Notes: generated by a model not told the origin, from the sequence alone. A DNA stretch of 42,353 bases from JBCBWG01 sp036804185 (GCA_050330095.1 JBHJOC010000002.1:1-42353), one strand, 5' to 3'; counted from the stretch's first letter, positions 17,126 through 26,420 are shown. A program made the numbers and translations.

Positions 17126-18274
17126 ATGCTCGAGAGCCAACGCCATCACTTCGACATTCCGGGCGACGTAAGCTTTCTTAGCGCTGCGTCCTACAGTCCG
17201 CTGCCGCTGGTGGTTCAGGACGCTGGTCGAGCCGGAGTGGCACGCAAAGGCCGGCCCTGGGAGATCGACAAGGCCTTCCGCGAGCACCAAAACGAGCGAG
17301 CGCGTGAAGCGGCAGCTCGGTTGATCGGAGCCCAATCCGATTGCGTCGCCATCGTCCCCTCCGTCAGCTACGGCTTCGCGACCGCCGCCGCCGTTCTGCC
17401 TGTCGAAGCTGGTCGCCGCGTTCTGGTGCTCGAGGACGACCACGCCTCGCCTGTCCTGGCCTGGCAGGCGCGCGCCGGCCGCGACGGGTTTTCGGTCGAG
17501 ACGGTGGCACGCCCGCAGGACGGCGATTGGACAAGCCATGTTCTCGATGCCATCACTCGGCCTGGTGCGCCCGACATTGCGATCGCGTCCCTTTCGCTCG
17601 TTCACTGGGCTGATGGTTCGCTGTTGGACATGGGTAAGATCGCGCGCGAGCTCAAAGCGTGCGGCGCGGCCTTGCTGGTCGATGCAACGCAGGCGGTCGG
17701 CGTCGTTGAAATCGACGTTGCGGTCCTTGATCCAGATTTTCTCATGTTTCCAACATACAAGTGGCTGCTCGGGCCGTATGGGCGCGCATTCCTCTACGTG
17801 GCGCGGCGCCACCATGGTGGTCCACCGCTCGAGGAGACGAGTTCCGGACGGCGTAAAGTTGCATCGGAATCGACCGTTTATTTCGAGGACCTCACCCATG
17901 TCGGTGATGCGCGGCGCTTCGACATGGGGGAACGCGACTACTTCATCACCATGGAGATGGCATCGGTTGGCATGGAGCTGGTCGAAGCTTGGGGGATCGC
18001 GGCGATCGCTCAGCGGGCTTGCGATCTCAACCGGCTGCTTGAGGCGCGCGCCCCGGAGGGCTCCGCGATCGCGGCAAAGTACCGCTCTGCGCACATCTTG
18101 AGCCTTGATGTCGGAGCAGAACGCGCCAAACCAGTCTCGGAGCGCCTGGCGGCCGAACGCATCCACGTGACGCCGCGGCTGGGGCTGTTGCGGGTCTCGC
18201 CGCACGTCTACAATGAAGCGCGCGATATCGAACGGTTGTGTGATGCCCTCGACCGCATCGGCTGGCGCGGATGA
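17126..18274 (+). CDS. class V (NifS/kynureninase-like) PLP-dependent aminotransferase
   Basis: 382 residues; the ATG at 17126 follows GGGGGAGCC. Fold type I PLP enzyme: the Schiff-base lysine is K212 in PTYKWLLGPYG, and D186 in LLVDATQAVG would contact the pyridine nitrogen. SLSLVHWADGSLLD resembles the matching region of kynureninases and isopenicillin-N-epimerase-like proteins. No active-site cysteine of a desulfurase type is evident near the C-terminus, so a cysteine desulfurase is unlikely. The substrate is unknown. It follows the CoxE-like gene after 60 nt and probably shares its transcript. Confidence 0.87.
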   Translation: MLESQRHHFDIPGDVSFLSAASYSPLPLVVQDAGRAGVARKGRPWEIDKAFREHQNERAREAAARLIGAQSDCVAIVPSVSYGFATAAAVLPVEAGRRVLVLEDDHASPVLAWQARAGRDGFSVETVARPQDGDWTSHVLDAITRPGAPDIAIASLSLVHWADGSLLDMGKIARELKACGAALLVDATQAVGVVEIDVAVLDPDFLMFPTYKWLLGPYGRAFLYVARRHHGGPPLEETSSGRRKVASESTVYFEDLTHVGDARRFDMGERDYFITMEMASVGMELVEAWGIAAIAQRACDLNRLLEARAPEGSAIAAKYRSAHILSLDVGAERAKPVSERLAAERIHVTPRLGLLRVSPHVYNEARDIERLCDALDRIGWRG

Positions 18275-18311
18275 GCTTCTAGGGCACGTTGTGAGCCCTG
18301 CGACCCGCCGC

Positions 18312-20471
18312 TCACCCGGCAGGGGTCCCGAGCAGGTTTGCAACGAGCGGCACACGGCCGAGCGCCCATGTCATCTCCTCGCGCTCGAAAGTTGCGAGCT
18401 GGTCAGGTGCGACCTGGTTCGACAGCTTGATGCCTGCACTCAGATCGCGCAGTTGCTGGCGGAGAATGAGTTCCAGCATGATGCGATGGGACTCGAGAAG
18501 ATCGTTGATGATGGTGTCGGTCGCGAGCCCCTTGTCTCGCGCAGCGATCAAACGGTCACGGGTGGCCCGCGACGTGAAGCCGTTCTGCAGAGCAATGACG
18601 CGCGCAGCGGAAAAGATCGGCAACAGACCGTGGCGCTTGAGGTCGATCCTGCCACCGTCCAGCTTGAGGCGTCCGAGCCAGTTGAACGGCGAGGTGAGGT
18701 TCGTTGCTGTCAAGGCGAGCAGGCTTTGGAAAGGGCGAGAACGCCCGGCCTCGGCGGCTGCTCGTGCCCAGACCTCGTTGAACAGGCGTGCCTCACCGTG
18801 CACCGAAACCGAGTCGAAGAAAATGTCACACGACAGGATGTCCTGCGGATCGGTGCGCGCGATCCAAGATTGGGTCGCAGTCTTCCAGCTCGACACCGGC
18901 ATGCGCCATGCAGCATTCGATGCCATCACCCCGCCTTTGCAGTATATGACCCCCGCAGCGTCCAGGATATCCGTGATGCGTCGGCCCAGGCGCTCGAACC
19001 AGGCATCGGCCGCGGCGTTGTCGGGGCCGTCTGCAAACACGATACCGTTGTCTTGATCCATGGCGAGCAGGCTCTCGCCGCGTCCTCCCGAGCCGAGCAC
19101 GAACAGCGCGTAGGGACACGGAGGGCCGCCCTGTCCAGAATCCAGGAATTCCGCCTCGGCAAGCTCGGCAGCCCGCCGCGTCATCTGGCGCAGTTCACGG
19201 GAAATGACGGCGGAAATCTCCCGTGCGTCGATGTCCTCGAGATCCAGCGCCTTGGCGACGGCCGGCAATTTGACCCAGATCTGGCCGAGTTCGCGCGGGG
19301 ACATTGCGGCCTCGATGCTGCCACCGAACGCGACGGCATCGCTGGCACGCTGCTTCAGGAGATCGCGTGAACTGAGCGCTCCCACCAAACGGCCGTCCGG
19401 GTCGACAACGCCGAGATGGCGAAAGCCGCGCGCCGTCATCAGCGACAATGCGCGATAGACGAATTCTTCAGCAGGGAGCGTTGCCAGCGGCCTCGATGCG
19501 TAGCGCCCGATAGGCTGGTCGAGGGCGCAAGCATCCTGGGCTGCGAGCGCTCGGAGCACGTCACGCTCGGTGATGATACCGATGTCTTGGCGATCACCGT
19601 AGATCACGAACAGCGAACTGATGCGACGCTCGGCCATGTCTTTGAGCGCTGCGCGGAGCGTCGTGCTCTCTTCCGTCATCAGCGCCGGAGATTTCATCAG
19701 GTCGCCGACGCGATGGCGGAACGCAAACGAATCGATCCGGGCATACTCGGCAACGCTGGGCTTTTTGGCTTTACCGCCTGCTGCATCGGGGCTTCGGGCC
19801 TCAACCCATCCGGCCATGCTCTCGTTCTGGCTTCCAGATACACGCATGGCGATGGCGCGCTCGGCTTCGGCCAGGGAGCGGATTCCTTTGTCGCGCAGCA
19901 GCGGCAACAGGGCTGCGAACACGCCGGCTGCAATGCGAGCGTCGGCAACCGCCCGATGGCGCGCTTCGACCTCGACGCCAAAGCGGACCGCAGCTGCTTC
20001 GAGGGATAATCCACCGAGCTCGGGTGACAGCGCTTCGAGGAGATGACGAACGTCGAGGCTGCGCGGCGCTTTCCAGGCAAGCCCCGTGCGCTCGTGCTCG
20101 GCCCTGAGAATGGCGAGGTCGAAACCGATCGAATAGCCGATGACGATGCAGGGGCCGGCCCAGGCCGCAAGGTCCTGCATCACCACCTTGAAGGCGGGGG
20201 CCATGGCGACGTCGGCGTCGGTAATCCCATGGACGGCCGTCGTCACAGGCGGGATCGGAACGCCAGGTGCGACAAGCTTTTCAAAGATGTCTGCAGACGG
20301 CTGGGGCGTGGAGGCAGCCTTCTGAGCGTTGCCCCAGAGCCTTATCGCACCGATCTCGACGACGCGGGCGGTGGCGACATCGAGACCTGTTGTCTCCGTG
20401 TCGAGGGCGATGGCTGGAAGCACACCGAGCGGCGTGGCGCCAACATCGGCTGAGGGGATCGCAAAAGACAT
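18312..20471 (-). CDS. DnaQ-like exonuclease / CBS pair / DUF294 nucleotidyltransferase fusion
   Basis: 719 residues from the ATG at 20471, preceded by GGAG at a good distance. Three parts are visible. (1) DEDDh 3'-5' exonuclease, about 18-195: D24 and E26 in ALDTETTGLD, D118 in IGFDLAIL, H172 and D177 in HRAVADARI. (2) Two CBS domains, about 255-312 and 322-375 (IGIITERDVLRAL; LVGALSSRDLL), which in other proteins bind adenine nucleotides. (3) DUF294 nucleotidyltransferase: LGSGGRGE at 459-466 and MDQDNG (D472, D474), a GlnD-like active site, then its helical C-terminal domain. It sits downstream of the acetate-type symporter genes, where DUF294/CBS proteins are recurrent neighbours. It is probably a nucleotide-sensing regulator; what it modifies or degrades is unknown. 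Confidence 0.9.
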   Translation of the reverse strand: MSFAIPSADVGATPLGVLPAIALDTETTGLDVATARVVEIGAIRLWGNAQKAASTPQPSADIFEKLVAPGVPIPPVTTAVHGITDADVAMAPAFKVVMQDLAAWAGPCIVIGYSIGFDLAILRAEHERTGLAWKAPRSLDVRHLLEALSPELGGLSLEAAAVRFGVEVEARHRAVADARIAAGVFAALLPLLRDKGIRSLAEAERAIAMRVSGSQNESMAGWVEARSPDAAGGKAKKPSVAEYARIDSFAFRHRVGDLMKSPALMTEESTTLRAALKDMAERRISSLFVIYGDRQDIGIITERDVLRALAAQDACALDQPIGRYASRPLATLPAEEFVYRALSLMTARGFRHLGVVDPDGRLVGALSSRDLLKQRASDAVAFGGSIEAAMSPRELGQIWVKLPAVAKALDLEDIDAREISAVISRELRQMTRRAAELAEAEFLDSGQGGPPCPYALFVLGSGGRGESLLAMDQDNGIVFADGPDNAAADAWFERLGRRITDILDAAGVIYCKGGVMASNAAWRMPVSSWKTATQSWIARTDPQDILSCDIFFDSVSVHGEARLFNEVWARAAAEAGRSRPFQSLLALTATNLTSPFNWLGRLKLDGGRIDLKRHGLLPIFSAARVIALQNGFTSRATRDRLIAARDKGLATDTIINDLLESHRIMLELILRQQLRDLSAGIKLSNQVAPDQLATFEREEMTWALGRVPLVANLLGTPAG

Positions 20472-20591
20472 CGCCAGTCGCTCCAAGCCAAGCTCTCAGA
20501 CTTCGGATCTCCTGAGTTCTGGCAAGTCCGGCCTTGTCAGTCTTCCGGGACTTTAGCACGGCAGGCGCTGGTGATCAGAGGCGGGGGCCCG

Positions 20592-20960
20592 TCATCCGGT
20601 GCCAAGATTGGTCGACTGCGCGGCTGACAAGAGCGCCGGAACCGAGATGACGACCATCGCTCCGAGCCAGATATAAAGCGAGGTCGGATCGCTTTCCGTG
20701 CGGTTCGTCAATCGCTCGAAGATGGCGGCTGCGACGCCGCCGAGCATGATCGACATGGTCGAGAGCATGAGCGCTGTGAAATAGAAAATCAGCAGTGGCG
20801 ATGTGATGAAGAAACCGTTCTCGAGGAACGGACGAAACACGAGAAAGCCGAAGTCGAACCAGGGCGAGAAATGCATGCCGTTGAGCGCGCCGAGGCCGAG
20901 CACGCCGACAATCATCATGTCCTTCTTGAGCGTGGTCTCGCGATCCTGCATGTCGTCCAT
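20592..20960 (-). CDS. small membrane protein of unknown function
   Basis: 122 residues from the ATG at 20960 (GGGGTGA upstream). About three membrane segments: 17-32 (MIVGVLGLGALNGMHF), 52-74 (FITSPLLIFYFTALMLSTMSIML) and 95-111 (YIWLGAMVVISVPALL). I do not recognise the family. It starts 4 nt after the stop of the YggT gene and lies 120 nt upstream of the exonuclease fusion, so it is probably co-transcribed with both. Confidence 0.7.
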   Translation of the reverse strand: MDDMQDRETTLKKDMMIVGVLGLGALNGMHFSPWFDFGFLVFRPFLENGFFITSPLLIFYFTALMLSTMSIMLGGVAAAIFERLTNRTESDPTSLYIWLGAMVVISVPALLSAAQSTNLGTG

Positions 20961-20964
20961 GACG

Positions 20965-21258
20965 TCACCCCACGATCGATGGCGCAAAACCGTACATCCG
21001 CGCCAAGATATAGAGCGCAATGCGCAGCGCGAACAGCCAGAGGAACGCGAACAGGAAGATCACGCGTTCAGGAACGATGAGCGGCGTGATGGCGCGCACC
21101 GGCTTCACGAACGGGTCCGTGACCTGCTCGAAGACGCGGACAATCACGACGTCACTGCCGATCGGGAAGATCAGTGACAGCACGAACCGCCCGAGGATGC
21201 TGTACATGGCCATGGCCATGATGAGGTTCGGCACGTCGAAAAGCCAAAAGCTATCCAT
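20965..21258 (-). CDS. YggT family membrane protein
   Basis: 97 residues with two hydrophobic segments (near 12-33 and 65-86) joined by the family-typical stretch VFEQVTDPFVKPVRAITP. YggT proteins are small inner-membrane proteins; links to osmotic tolerance and to cell-division or protein-insertion loci have been reported, but the mechanism is not settled. It lies downstream of the symporter gene beyond a strong hairpin, so it may have its own promoter or be expressed by read-through. Confidence 0.88.
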   Translation of the reverse strand: MDSFWLFDVPNLIMAMAMYSILGRFVLSLIFPIGSDVVIVRVFEQVTDPFVKPVRAITPLIVPERVIFLFAFLWLFALRIALYILARMYGFAPSIVG

Positions 21259-21299
21259 GGTCGGTGGCAGAACTCGTTGATTGCAGGTGTCGTGAAAGC

Positions 21300-21328
21300 A
21301 ACGAGGGCACGGTTACCCGTGCCCTCGC
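21300..21328 (-). terminator. strong hairpin after the symporter gene
   Basis: CGAGGGCACGG (21302-21312) pairs perfectly over 11 bp with CCGTGCCCTCG (21317-21327) around a 4-nt loop, 28 nt past the symporter stop. On the minus strand TTGCTTT follows. It separates the symporter from the yggT group. Confidence 0.8.
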
Positions 21329-21355
21329 GGTTTGTCGATCGAGACCCGCAATCCG

Positions 21356-23356
21356 TCAGGTCGTCTTCTCTTCCATCAACTGCTTGCCGCTCGGACGACG
21401 GACCTCGTCGATGAAGTCCTGCATTGCCTTAGACGGCGCAGGTGTCATCAGCGAGACCACGTACATCACCAAGAAGCCGATCGGCATGCCGAACAAGCCT
21501 GCCGAGATGTTGGCCACGTTGAACCAGCCGACGCGGTTGGCCATCGGGTGGCGAATGCCGACCATGCTCTCGTAGTAGAGCGCGGCATTCTCCGCCTTGA
21601 GCTTGGCGAGATCGACGAGGTTCGCGCCAGTCACGGCATTCACGTTCGAGTACATGCCGAGATATTCAACGCCAACCCACGGATAGTACCGTGTGATCAC
21701 CAAGTAGGCGAGCGTCGAGAAGAAGCCCGCAAGGATGCCGGCGATGGCTCCGTACTTGTTGACGCGTTTGGTCCAGATCCCAAGCACGAGTGCCGGGAAC
21801 AGACCCGCCGCCGCCAGAGAGAATGCCCAGGCAACCATCGCAACGATGTCGTCAGGGCGCGTCGAGGCAACGTAGGCCGCCAGGATTGCAACCATGATCA
21901 GCAAGATGCGCGCGACGACGAGGCGACGAGCCGTCGAGGCGTTCTTGTCGACCATCTTGTAATAAACGTCGTGGCTCAATGCGTTGGCGATGGCGAGCAG
22001 AAGCCCGTCAGCGGTCGAAAGCGCAGCAGCCAAACCGCCAGCGGCCACAAGGCCGGCGACGACGTAGGGCAGGCCTGCGATTTCAGGCATCGAGATCACG
22101 ATCGCATCGTTCTGGATCGCGAACATGCGCAGGGCGATCTGCGTATTCTCGCTGAGATCCGGAATCGCAGGCGTTAGCTTGGCGCACGCGGCCAGTGTCT
22201 GCTGGAGCGTGTCGATCGGCGCACCGCACAGCGTCACGAGCGCGAGACCCGTGCGGCCATAGGAGCGCATCCACTGCAGGCTTTCTGCCGTGAACACCGC
22301 CGACAGGGGCTGGTTGATGACGTTCGTGTAGATCTCGAGCTTCGCGAACGCGGCATACGCCGGGGCCGTGAAGTAGAGGATGAAGATGAACAGAAGCGTC
22401 CAGGCCACAGACTGACGTGCTTCACGCACAGATGGCGTCGTGAAGTAGCGCATCAGCACGTGCGGCAGCGAGGCGGTGCCGATCATCAGGCAGAGGATGA
22501 GGCCGAAGAAGTTCAGCGGGTCGTAGCGCGTAAACGGAGCCACATGCGCTGCCGTTGCCGCGACACCGATCTCCCGCTCACGCTGCGCGATCTCTGCAAG
22601 CACCGAGCCGTAGGTGAGCTGCGGAACCGGCAAGCCGAACTTCTGCTGCGACAGGATCACGACCGGGATCAGGTAGGCGATGATCAGCACGATGTACTGA
22701 GCCACCTGAGTCCAGGTCACAGCCCGCATTCCGCCGAGCAGCGAGCACACGAGGATGCCGACGAGACCGACGAACACGGCAACCTCGAACGGCATGCCGA
22801 GCAGGCGCGCACCGATCAGGCCGGTGCCCACGATCTGAGCGACGACGTACGTGAACGAGCACGCCATGAGCACCAGAATTCCGGCGATGCGAGCGCCGTT
22901 GCCCTCGTACCGGGCCGCCAGGTAATCGGGCACGGTATACGCGCCGAACTTGCGCAAGTACGGAGCAATGAGGATTGCGACGAGCACGTAGCCGCCGGTC
23001 CAGCCGAGGATGAAGGCCAAGCCATCGTAGCCGAGTGCATAGAGCGTCCCGGCCATCCCGATGAACGAAGCCGCCGACATCCAGTCCGCAGCTGTCGCCA
23101 TCCCGTTGTAGATCGACGGGACCTTACGCCCCGCGACGTAATATTCAGAAACCTGCATCGTCCGAGACAGGATGCCGATCAACGCATAGACGCCGATCGT
23201 AAACGCCACGAACATGTAGCCGATGTAGACGGGTTGCACTCCGGCGCGCTCGAGGAAATACATGAGCACGACAAAGGCAGCGAAACCGCCAGTATAGAGG
23301 GCATAGACCCGCCCGAGGTTGGAGGTGAAATCACCACCGGTCGCTTTTGTCGCCAT
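21356..23356 (-). CDS. actP: sodium:solute (cation/acetate) symporter, SSS family
   Basis: 666 residues, about 13 predicted membrane segments. Family features include AADWMSAASFIGMAGTLYALGYDGLAFILGW near the N-terminus and GGMRAVTWTQVAQYIVLIIAYLIP in the middle. A large loop between segments (about 375-420) contains CGAPIDTLQQTLAACA. It belongs with the ActP-like symporters that pair with a small DUF4212 subunit rather than YjcH; its start is 9 nt after the DUF4212 stop. Such transporters take up acetate or other short organic acids, but the substrate is inferred from family only. In several proteobacteria similar loci are controlled by the CrbS/CrbR two-component system, not present in this window. 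Confidence 0.88.
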   Translation of the reverse strand: MATKATGGDFTSNLGRVYALYTGGFAAFVVLMYFLERAGVQPVYIGYMFVAFTIGVYALIGILSRTMQVSEYYVAGRKVPSIYNGMATAADWMSAASFIGMAGTLYALGYDGLAFILGWTGGYVLVAILIAPYLRKFGAYTVPDYLAARYEGNGARIAGILVLMACSFTYVVAQIVGTGLIGARLLGMPFEVAVFVGLVGILVCSLLGGMRAVTWTQVAQYIVLIIAYLIPVVILSQQKFGLPVPQLTYGSVLAEIAQREREIGVAATAAHVAPFTRYDPLNFFGLILCLMIGTASLPHVLMRYFTTPSVREARQSVAWTLLFIFILYFTAPAYAAFAKLEIYTNVINQPLSAVFTAESLQWMRSYGRTGLALVTLCGAPIDTLQQTLAACAKLTPAIPDLSENTQIALRMFAIQNDAIVISMPEIAGLPYVVAGLVAAGGLAAALSTADGLLLAIANALSHDVYYKMVDKNASTARRLVVARILLIMVAILAAYVASTRPDDIVAMVAWAFSLAAAGLFPALVLGIWTKRVNKYGAIAGILAGFFSTLAYLVITRYYPWVGVEYLGMYSNVNAVTGANLVDLAKLKAENAALYYESMVGIRHPMANRVGWFNVANISAGLFGMPIGFLVMYVVSLMTPAPSKAMQDFIDEVRRPSGKQLMEEKTT

Positions 23357-23365
23357 GGTTTGTGA

Positions 23366-23617
23366 TTACTCCTCGGCCACGCCTTCGTCGCGGTCGATCT
23401 TGTCCTGCGCGTAAGCGAAATAGAACAACATCGCCACGAACACGATCAGTGCCCCCTGGGCGGCCATGTAAAAGCCGAGCGGGAAGCCAAGAAACGTGAT
23501 TTCGTTGAGCTGCTTTACGAAGAAGTGGATGACGAAGCTGAACACGAACCAGAAGAACAGCATCATCCACATCAGGCTACTGGTGCGTGCCCAGTGCCTT
23601 TCGACATTGACCTGCAT
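23366..23617 (-). CDS. DUF4212 small partner subunit of the symporter
   Basis: 83 residues from the ATG at 23617, which has GGGAGAG upstream; the frame extends 12 codons further without a better start. Two membrane segments: about 16-33 (LMWMMLFFWFVFSFVIHFF) and 48-68 (FYMAAQGALIVFVAMLFYF). The N-terminal VERHWARTSSL and C-terminal YAQDKIDRDEGV fit the family, which is found immediately upstream of ActP-like symporters. Its upstream region carries the operon promoter. Confidence 0.9.
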   Translation of the reverse strand: MQVNVERHWARTSSLMWMMLFFWFVFSFVIHFFVKQLNEITFLGFPLGFYMAAQGALIVFVAMLFYFAYAQDKIDRDEGVAEE

Positions 23618-24080
23618 GAGGTTTCTCTCCCACGAATGCGCTGCAATGCGCAAACCCGCAGAGGCAAGGCTCCAGTCAGCCGGGTGTAAGGCGGCGTCAT
23701 GTCGCTCCCCCCTCTTGCCGTGCTAAGTGTCGGAAGGCTCCGAGCCTAGCCGGACTTTCGGATATGCATTTGCAGCATTGCTCCCATCCCCCGCCGGCCT
23801 TGGAACCGGACACCGGTCGTGCGCCGCCCCCTCGGGTACGTCACGTGAACCCAGTTTGCCATGCGCCTGCGGGATGGGAAGCTCCGTCAACATTGCTGAC
23901 GGACACGATGATCGATGTCAGAATTCCACCAAATGTCTATTGTTAAAATGACACAATTTGGCCTCCGCATTGCCAACAATGCGAGGGGTGCTCGACGCCG
24001 TTGATGCTGAACCGGCGCCCAGGGGCTAGATGTTCTTTACCTGTACCCCAGTCGCGCGGCGGCCGCCGCGAGAGTTGCGC
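23618..24080. other. intergenic region with two small hairpins
   Basis: About 460 nt between the symporter operon start and the end of the molybdenum hydroxylase gene, both minus strand. Two hairpins are seen: TCCGTCA/TGACGGA (23883-23903) and CGCATTG/CAATGCG (23967-23984). Between them is an AT-rich stretch (23917-23960). One hairpin could end the upstream gene, though neither has a T-run. No credible ORF. Confidence 0.45.
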
Positions 24081-26420
24081 TTATGCCCTGCCATTGTTGA
24101 GAGCGCGCCACACCTTCTCGGGTGTCAGAGGCATGTCGAGATGCGTCACTCCGTGCTCCTTCAGCGCATCGAGAACAGCATTCACGATCGCTGGTGGTGC
24201 GCCGCAACAGCCTGCCTCGCCGGCTCCTTTGACCCCGAGCGGATTGTGCGTGGTTGGCGCCTCTTCGTAATAGTAAACGTGAAGCGGTGGCATGTCGTCG
24301 GCGCGGGGTAGACAATAGTCCATGAGTGAGCCGGTGAGCAGCTGCCCGGAGTCGGGATCGTAGACGATCTCCTCGAACAGGGCCTGCCCAAGGCCCTGCG
24401 CCACACCACCCATCACTTGGCCGTCGCACAACAGTCGATTGAGGATCTTGCCGAAGTCGTCGATCGCCCAGAAGCCCACGACGGCGACCTGCCCGGTCTC
24501 TGGATCGACCTCGACTTCGGCGGCATGAACGCCATTTGGGATCGTGATCCTGTCGCGCTCGTAAACCTCGGTGACGGCAACGCCGGTCGCGGCGAGCGCT
24601 GGCGGCAACCGCGTGGGATCGCTTGCAAGCCCGAGAACTTCGGTCATGGCAAGCGTCTGGCCCGTCCTGGTATCGCGCGCGCTGCCGTCGCTGATCGAAA
24701 TGTCTGCGCGCGTCGAGTTCATGGCGTGAGCGGCCACTTCGGCCAGCTTTTCAACGAACGCGTCGGCAGCTTTCAGGACTGCATTGCCGCCTACCTCCAT
24801 GCCACGTGATCCACCGTGACCACCGCCGATGGCCGTCGCATCGGTGTCAGCTTGACGATAGCTGATCCGCTCAAGCGGCAGCCCGAGCCGATCCGACACG
24901 ATCTGCGCAAGTACGGTCTCGTGGCTCATCCCCGTCGAATGGCTACCGACGTCGACGCGGACGGTCCCGTCGGCCTCGACGGAAATTCGGGCCTCCTCTT
25001 TTGGCATCCCGCCCGTACATTCGAGGTAGGGCGCTATTGCAAATCCACGGCGGCGACCCGATGCGCGCGCAGCTGCGGCGCGGGCCGGGAAGCCCGCAAA
25101 GTCGGCGACGTCCAAGGTGCGGTCCAGCAGTTCTGGGAAGTTGCCGCTGTCGATCAGCAGGCCCATCGGCGTCTTCCAGGGCAGCTGCTCGGGCTTGATC
25201 AGGTTCTTGCGCCGGAGCTCGATCGGATCGAACCCCAGCTTTGCGGCTGCGAAGTCGATGATGCGCTCGACATGGAAGCTCGCCTCGGGACGTCCGGCAC
25301 CGCGGTAGGGGTCGGTTTGCGCCGTGTTGGTGAACACGGCCTCGGCTTCATAAAGCATGGCGGGGAATGCATAGGGACCACCCTGCGTGCGCGCCGAACC
25401 TGCGGTCGGGGTGAACGGTCCCATGGTGCCGCACCAGGCGCCGATGTTGCCAATCGTAGAGACCTTGAGCGCGCGGAAGGTGCCATCGGCATCGAGGGCC
25501 AGTGTCACGGTCGAGACCTGGTCGCGGCCGTGTGTGTCGGTGAGAAACGCCTCGCCACGGTCGGCGACCCAGCGAACAGGAACGCCGAGTGCACGCGCTG
25601 CATGCAGCACGAGTGGCGGTTCGGCATAGAGGGAGTTCTTCGCGCCAAACCCGCCGCCAACGTCCGGCGCGACGTGGCGCAGGTCCTGCTTCGAGATCTT
25701 CAGAATCTGTTCGGCGAAGACGTCGCGGTTTGCGTGGATGTTCTGCGACGAGTTCCAGAGCGTGAACTTTCCCGTGCTGCGGTCATAGCTGGCAACGCAT
25801 CCGCGCGGTTCCATCGCAACGGCCGTGACGCGGTTGTTGCGGATGTCGAGGGTCACGACATGGTCGGCAGCAGCAATGGCAGCCTCCGTCGCAGTGCGTT
25901 CACCAAGTTCGAAGTCGAGGCAGACGTTGCTCGGAGCGACATCCCAGAGAACGGGCGCGCCCTCTGCAAGCGCGGCGCGCTGGTCGACGACCGGGGCGAT
26001 GTCGGAGAAGTCGATCTCGATCAGTTCAAGTGCATCGAGTGCTTGTGTGTGGGTGTCAGCAACCACCATGACGATCGGCTCGCCGACGTGGCGTACGGTG
26101 CCGACAGCAAGGCAATGGTGTTCGGGCTCCCGGATCGGCGTCCCATCGCGCGAGGTTCGCACCGGGCATTTCGTCGGGATCGGACCGTAGCCGGCTGCCA
26201 CCCACTCGTTGCCCGTAACGACGAGACGAACGCCCGGAGCCGCCCGCGCCGCCGCGACGTCGAGTTGCGTGATGCGGGCGTGCGCAACGGGCGATCGCAG
26301 GAACACCGCTTCGAGTTGGCCGTCGAGCTTGATGTCGGCGATGTAACGTCCGGTGCCAGTGAGAAACCGAACGTCTTCCACTCGCGTGACGTCGTCGCCG
26401 ATGCGCACCATGGTCGTCAT
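24081..26420 (-). CDS. xanthine dehydrogenase family molybdopterin-binding (large) subunit
   Basis: 779 residues from the ATG at 26420, with AGAGGA upstream; the much longer open frame to 27038 has no matching start. N-terminal a/b hammerhead domain (FLTGTGRYIADI; GEPIVMVVAD), then the Mo-pterin-binding domains with DVGGGFGAKN, PYRGAGRPE (371-379) and the catalytic-base region GVKGAGEAGC (E735). The active-site loop reads PYRGAGR, like form II CoxL-type proteins (AYRGAGR), and lacks the Cys-containing loop of true form I CO dehydrogenase. It is therefore a hydroxylase of unknown substrate, not a proven CO oxidiser. The FAD (medium) and 2Fe-2S (small) subunit genes are not next to it. It diverges from the glycerate kinase gene. 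Confidence 0.92.
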   Translation of the reverse strand: MTTMVRIGDDVTRVEDVRFLTGTGRYIADIKLDGQLEAVFLRSPVAHARITQLDVAAARAAPGVRLVVTGNEWVAAGYGPIPTKCPVRTSRDGTPIREPEHHCLAVGTVRHVGEPIVMVVADTHTQALDALELIEIDFSDIAPVVDQRAALAEGAPVLWDVAPSNVCLDFELGERTATEAAIAAADHVVTLDIRNNRVTAVAMEPRGCVASYDRSTGKFTLWNSSQNIHANRDVFAEQILKISKQDLRHVAPDVGGGFGAKNSLYAEPPLVLHAARALGVPVRWVADRGEAFLTDTHGRDQVSTVTLALDADGTFRALKVSTIGNIGAWCGTMGPFTPTAGSARTQGGPYAFPAMLYEAEAVFTNTAQTDPYRGAGRPEASFHVERIIDFAAAKLGFDPIELRRKNLIKPEQLPWKTPMGLLIDSGNFPELLDRTLDVADFAGFPARAAAARASGRRRGFAIAPYLECTGGMPKEEARISVEADGTVRVDVGSHSTGMSHETVLAQIVSDRLGLPLERISYRQADTDATAIGGGHGGSRGMEVGGNAVLKAADAFVEKLAEVAAHAMNSTRADISISDGSARDTRTGQTLAMTEVLGLASDPTRLPPALAATGVAVTEVYERDRITIPNGVHAAEVEVDPETGQVAVVGFWAIDDFGKILNRLLCDGQVMGGVAQGLGQALFEEIVYDPDSGQLLTGSLMDYCLPRADDMPPLHVYYYEEAPTTHNPLGVKGAGEAGCCGAPPAIVNAVLDALKEHGVTHLDMPLTPEKVWRALNNGRA

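Noticed and set aside
16961..18355. Minus-strand frame of 464 codons opposite the aminotransferase
   Set aside because: It is an antisense shadow of a gene with clear PLP-enzyme motifs on the plus strand.
24081..26420. Carbon monoxide dehydrogenase (true form I CoxL)
   Set aside because: The active-site loop lacks the Cys-containing form I signature and the CoxM/CoxS partners are missing.
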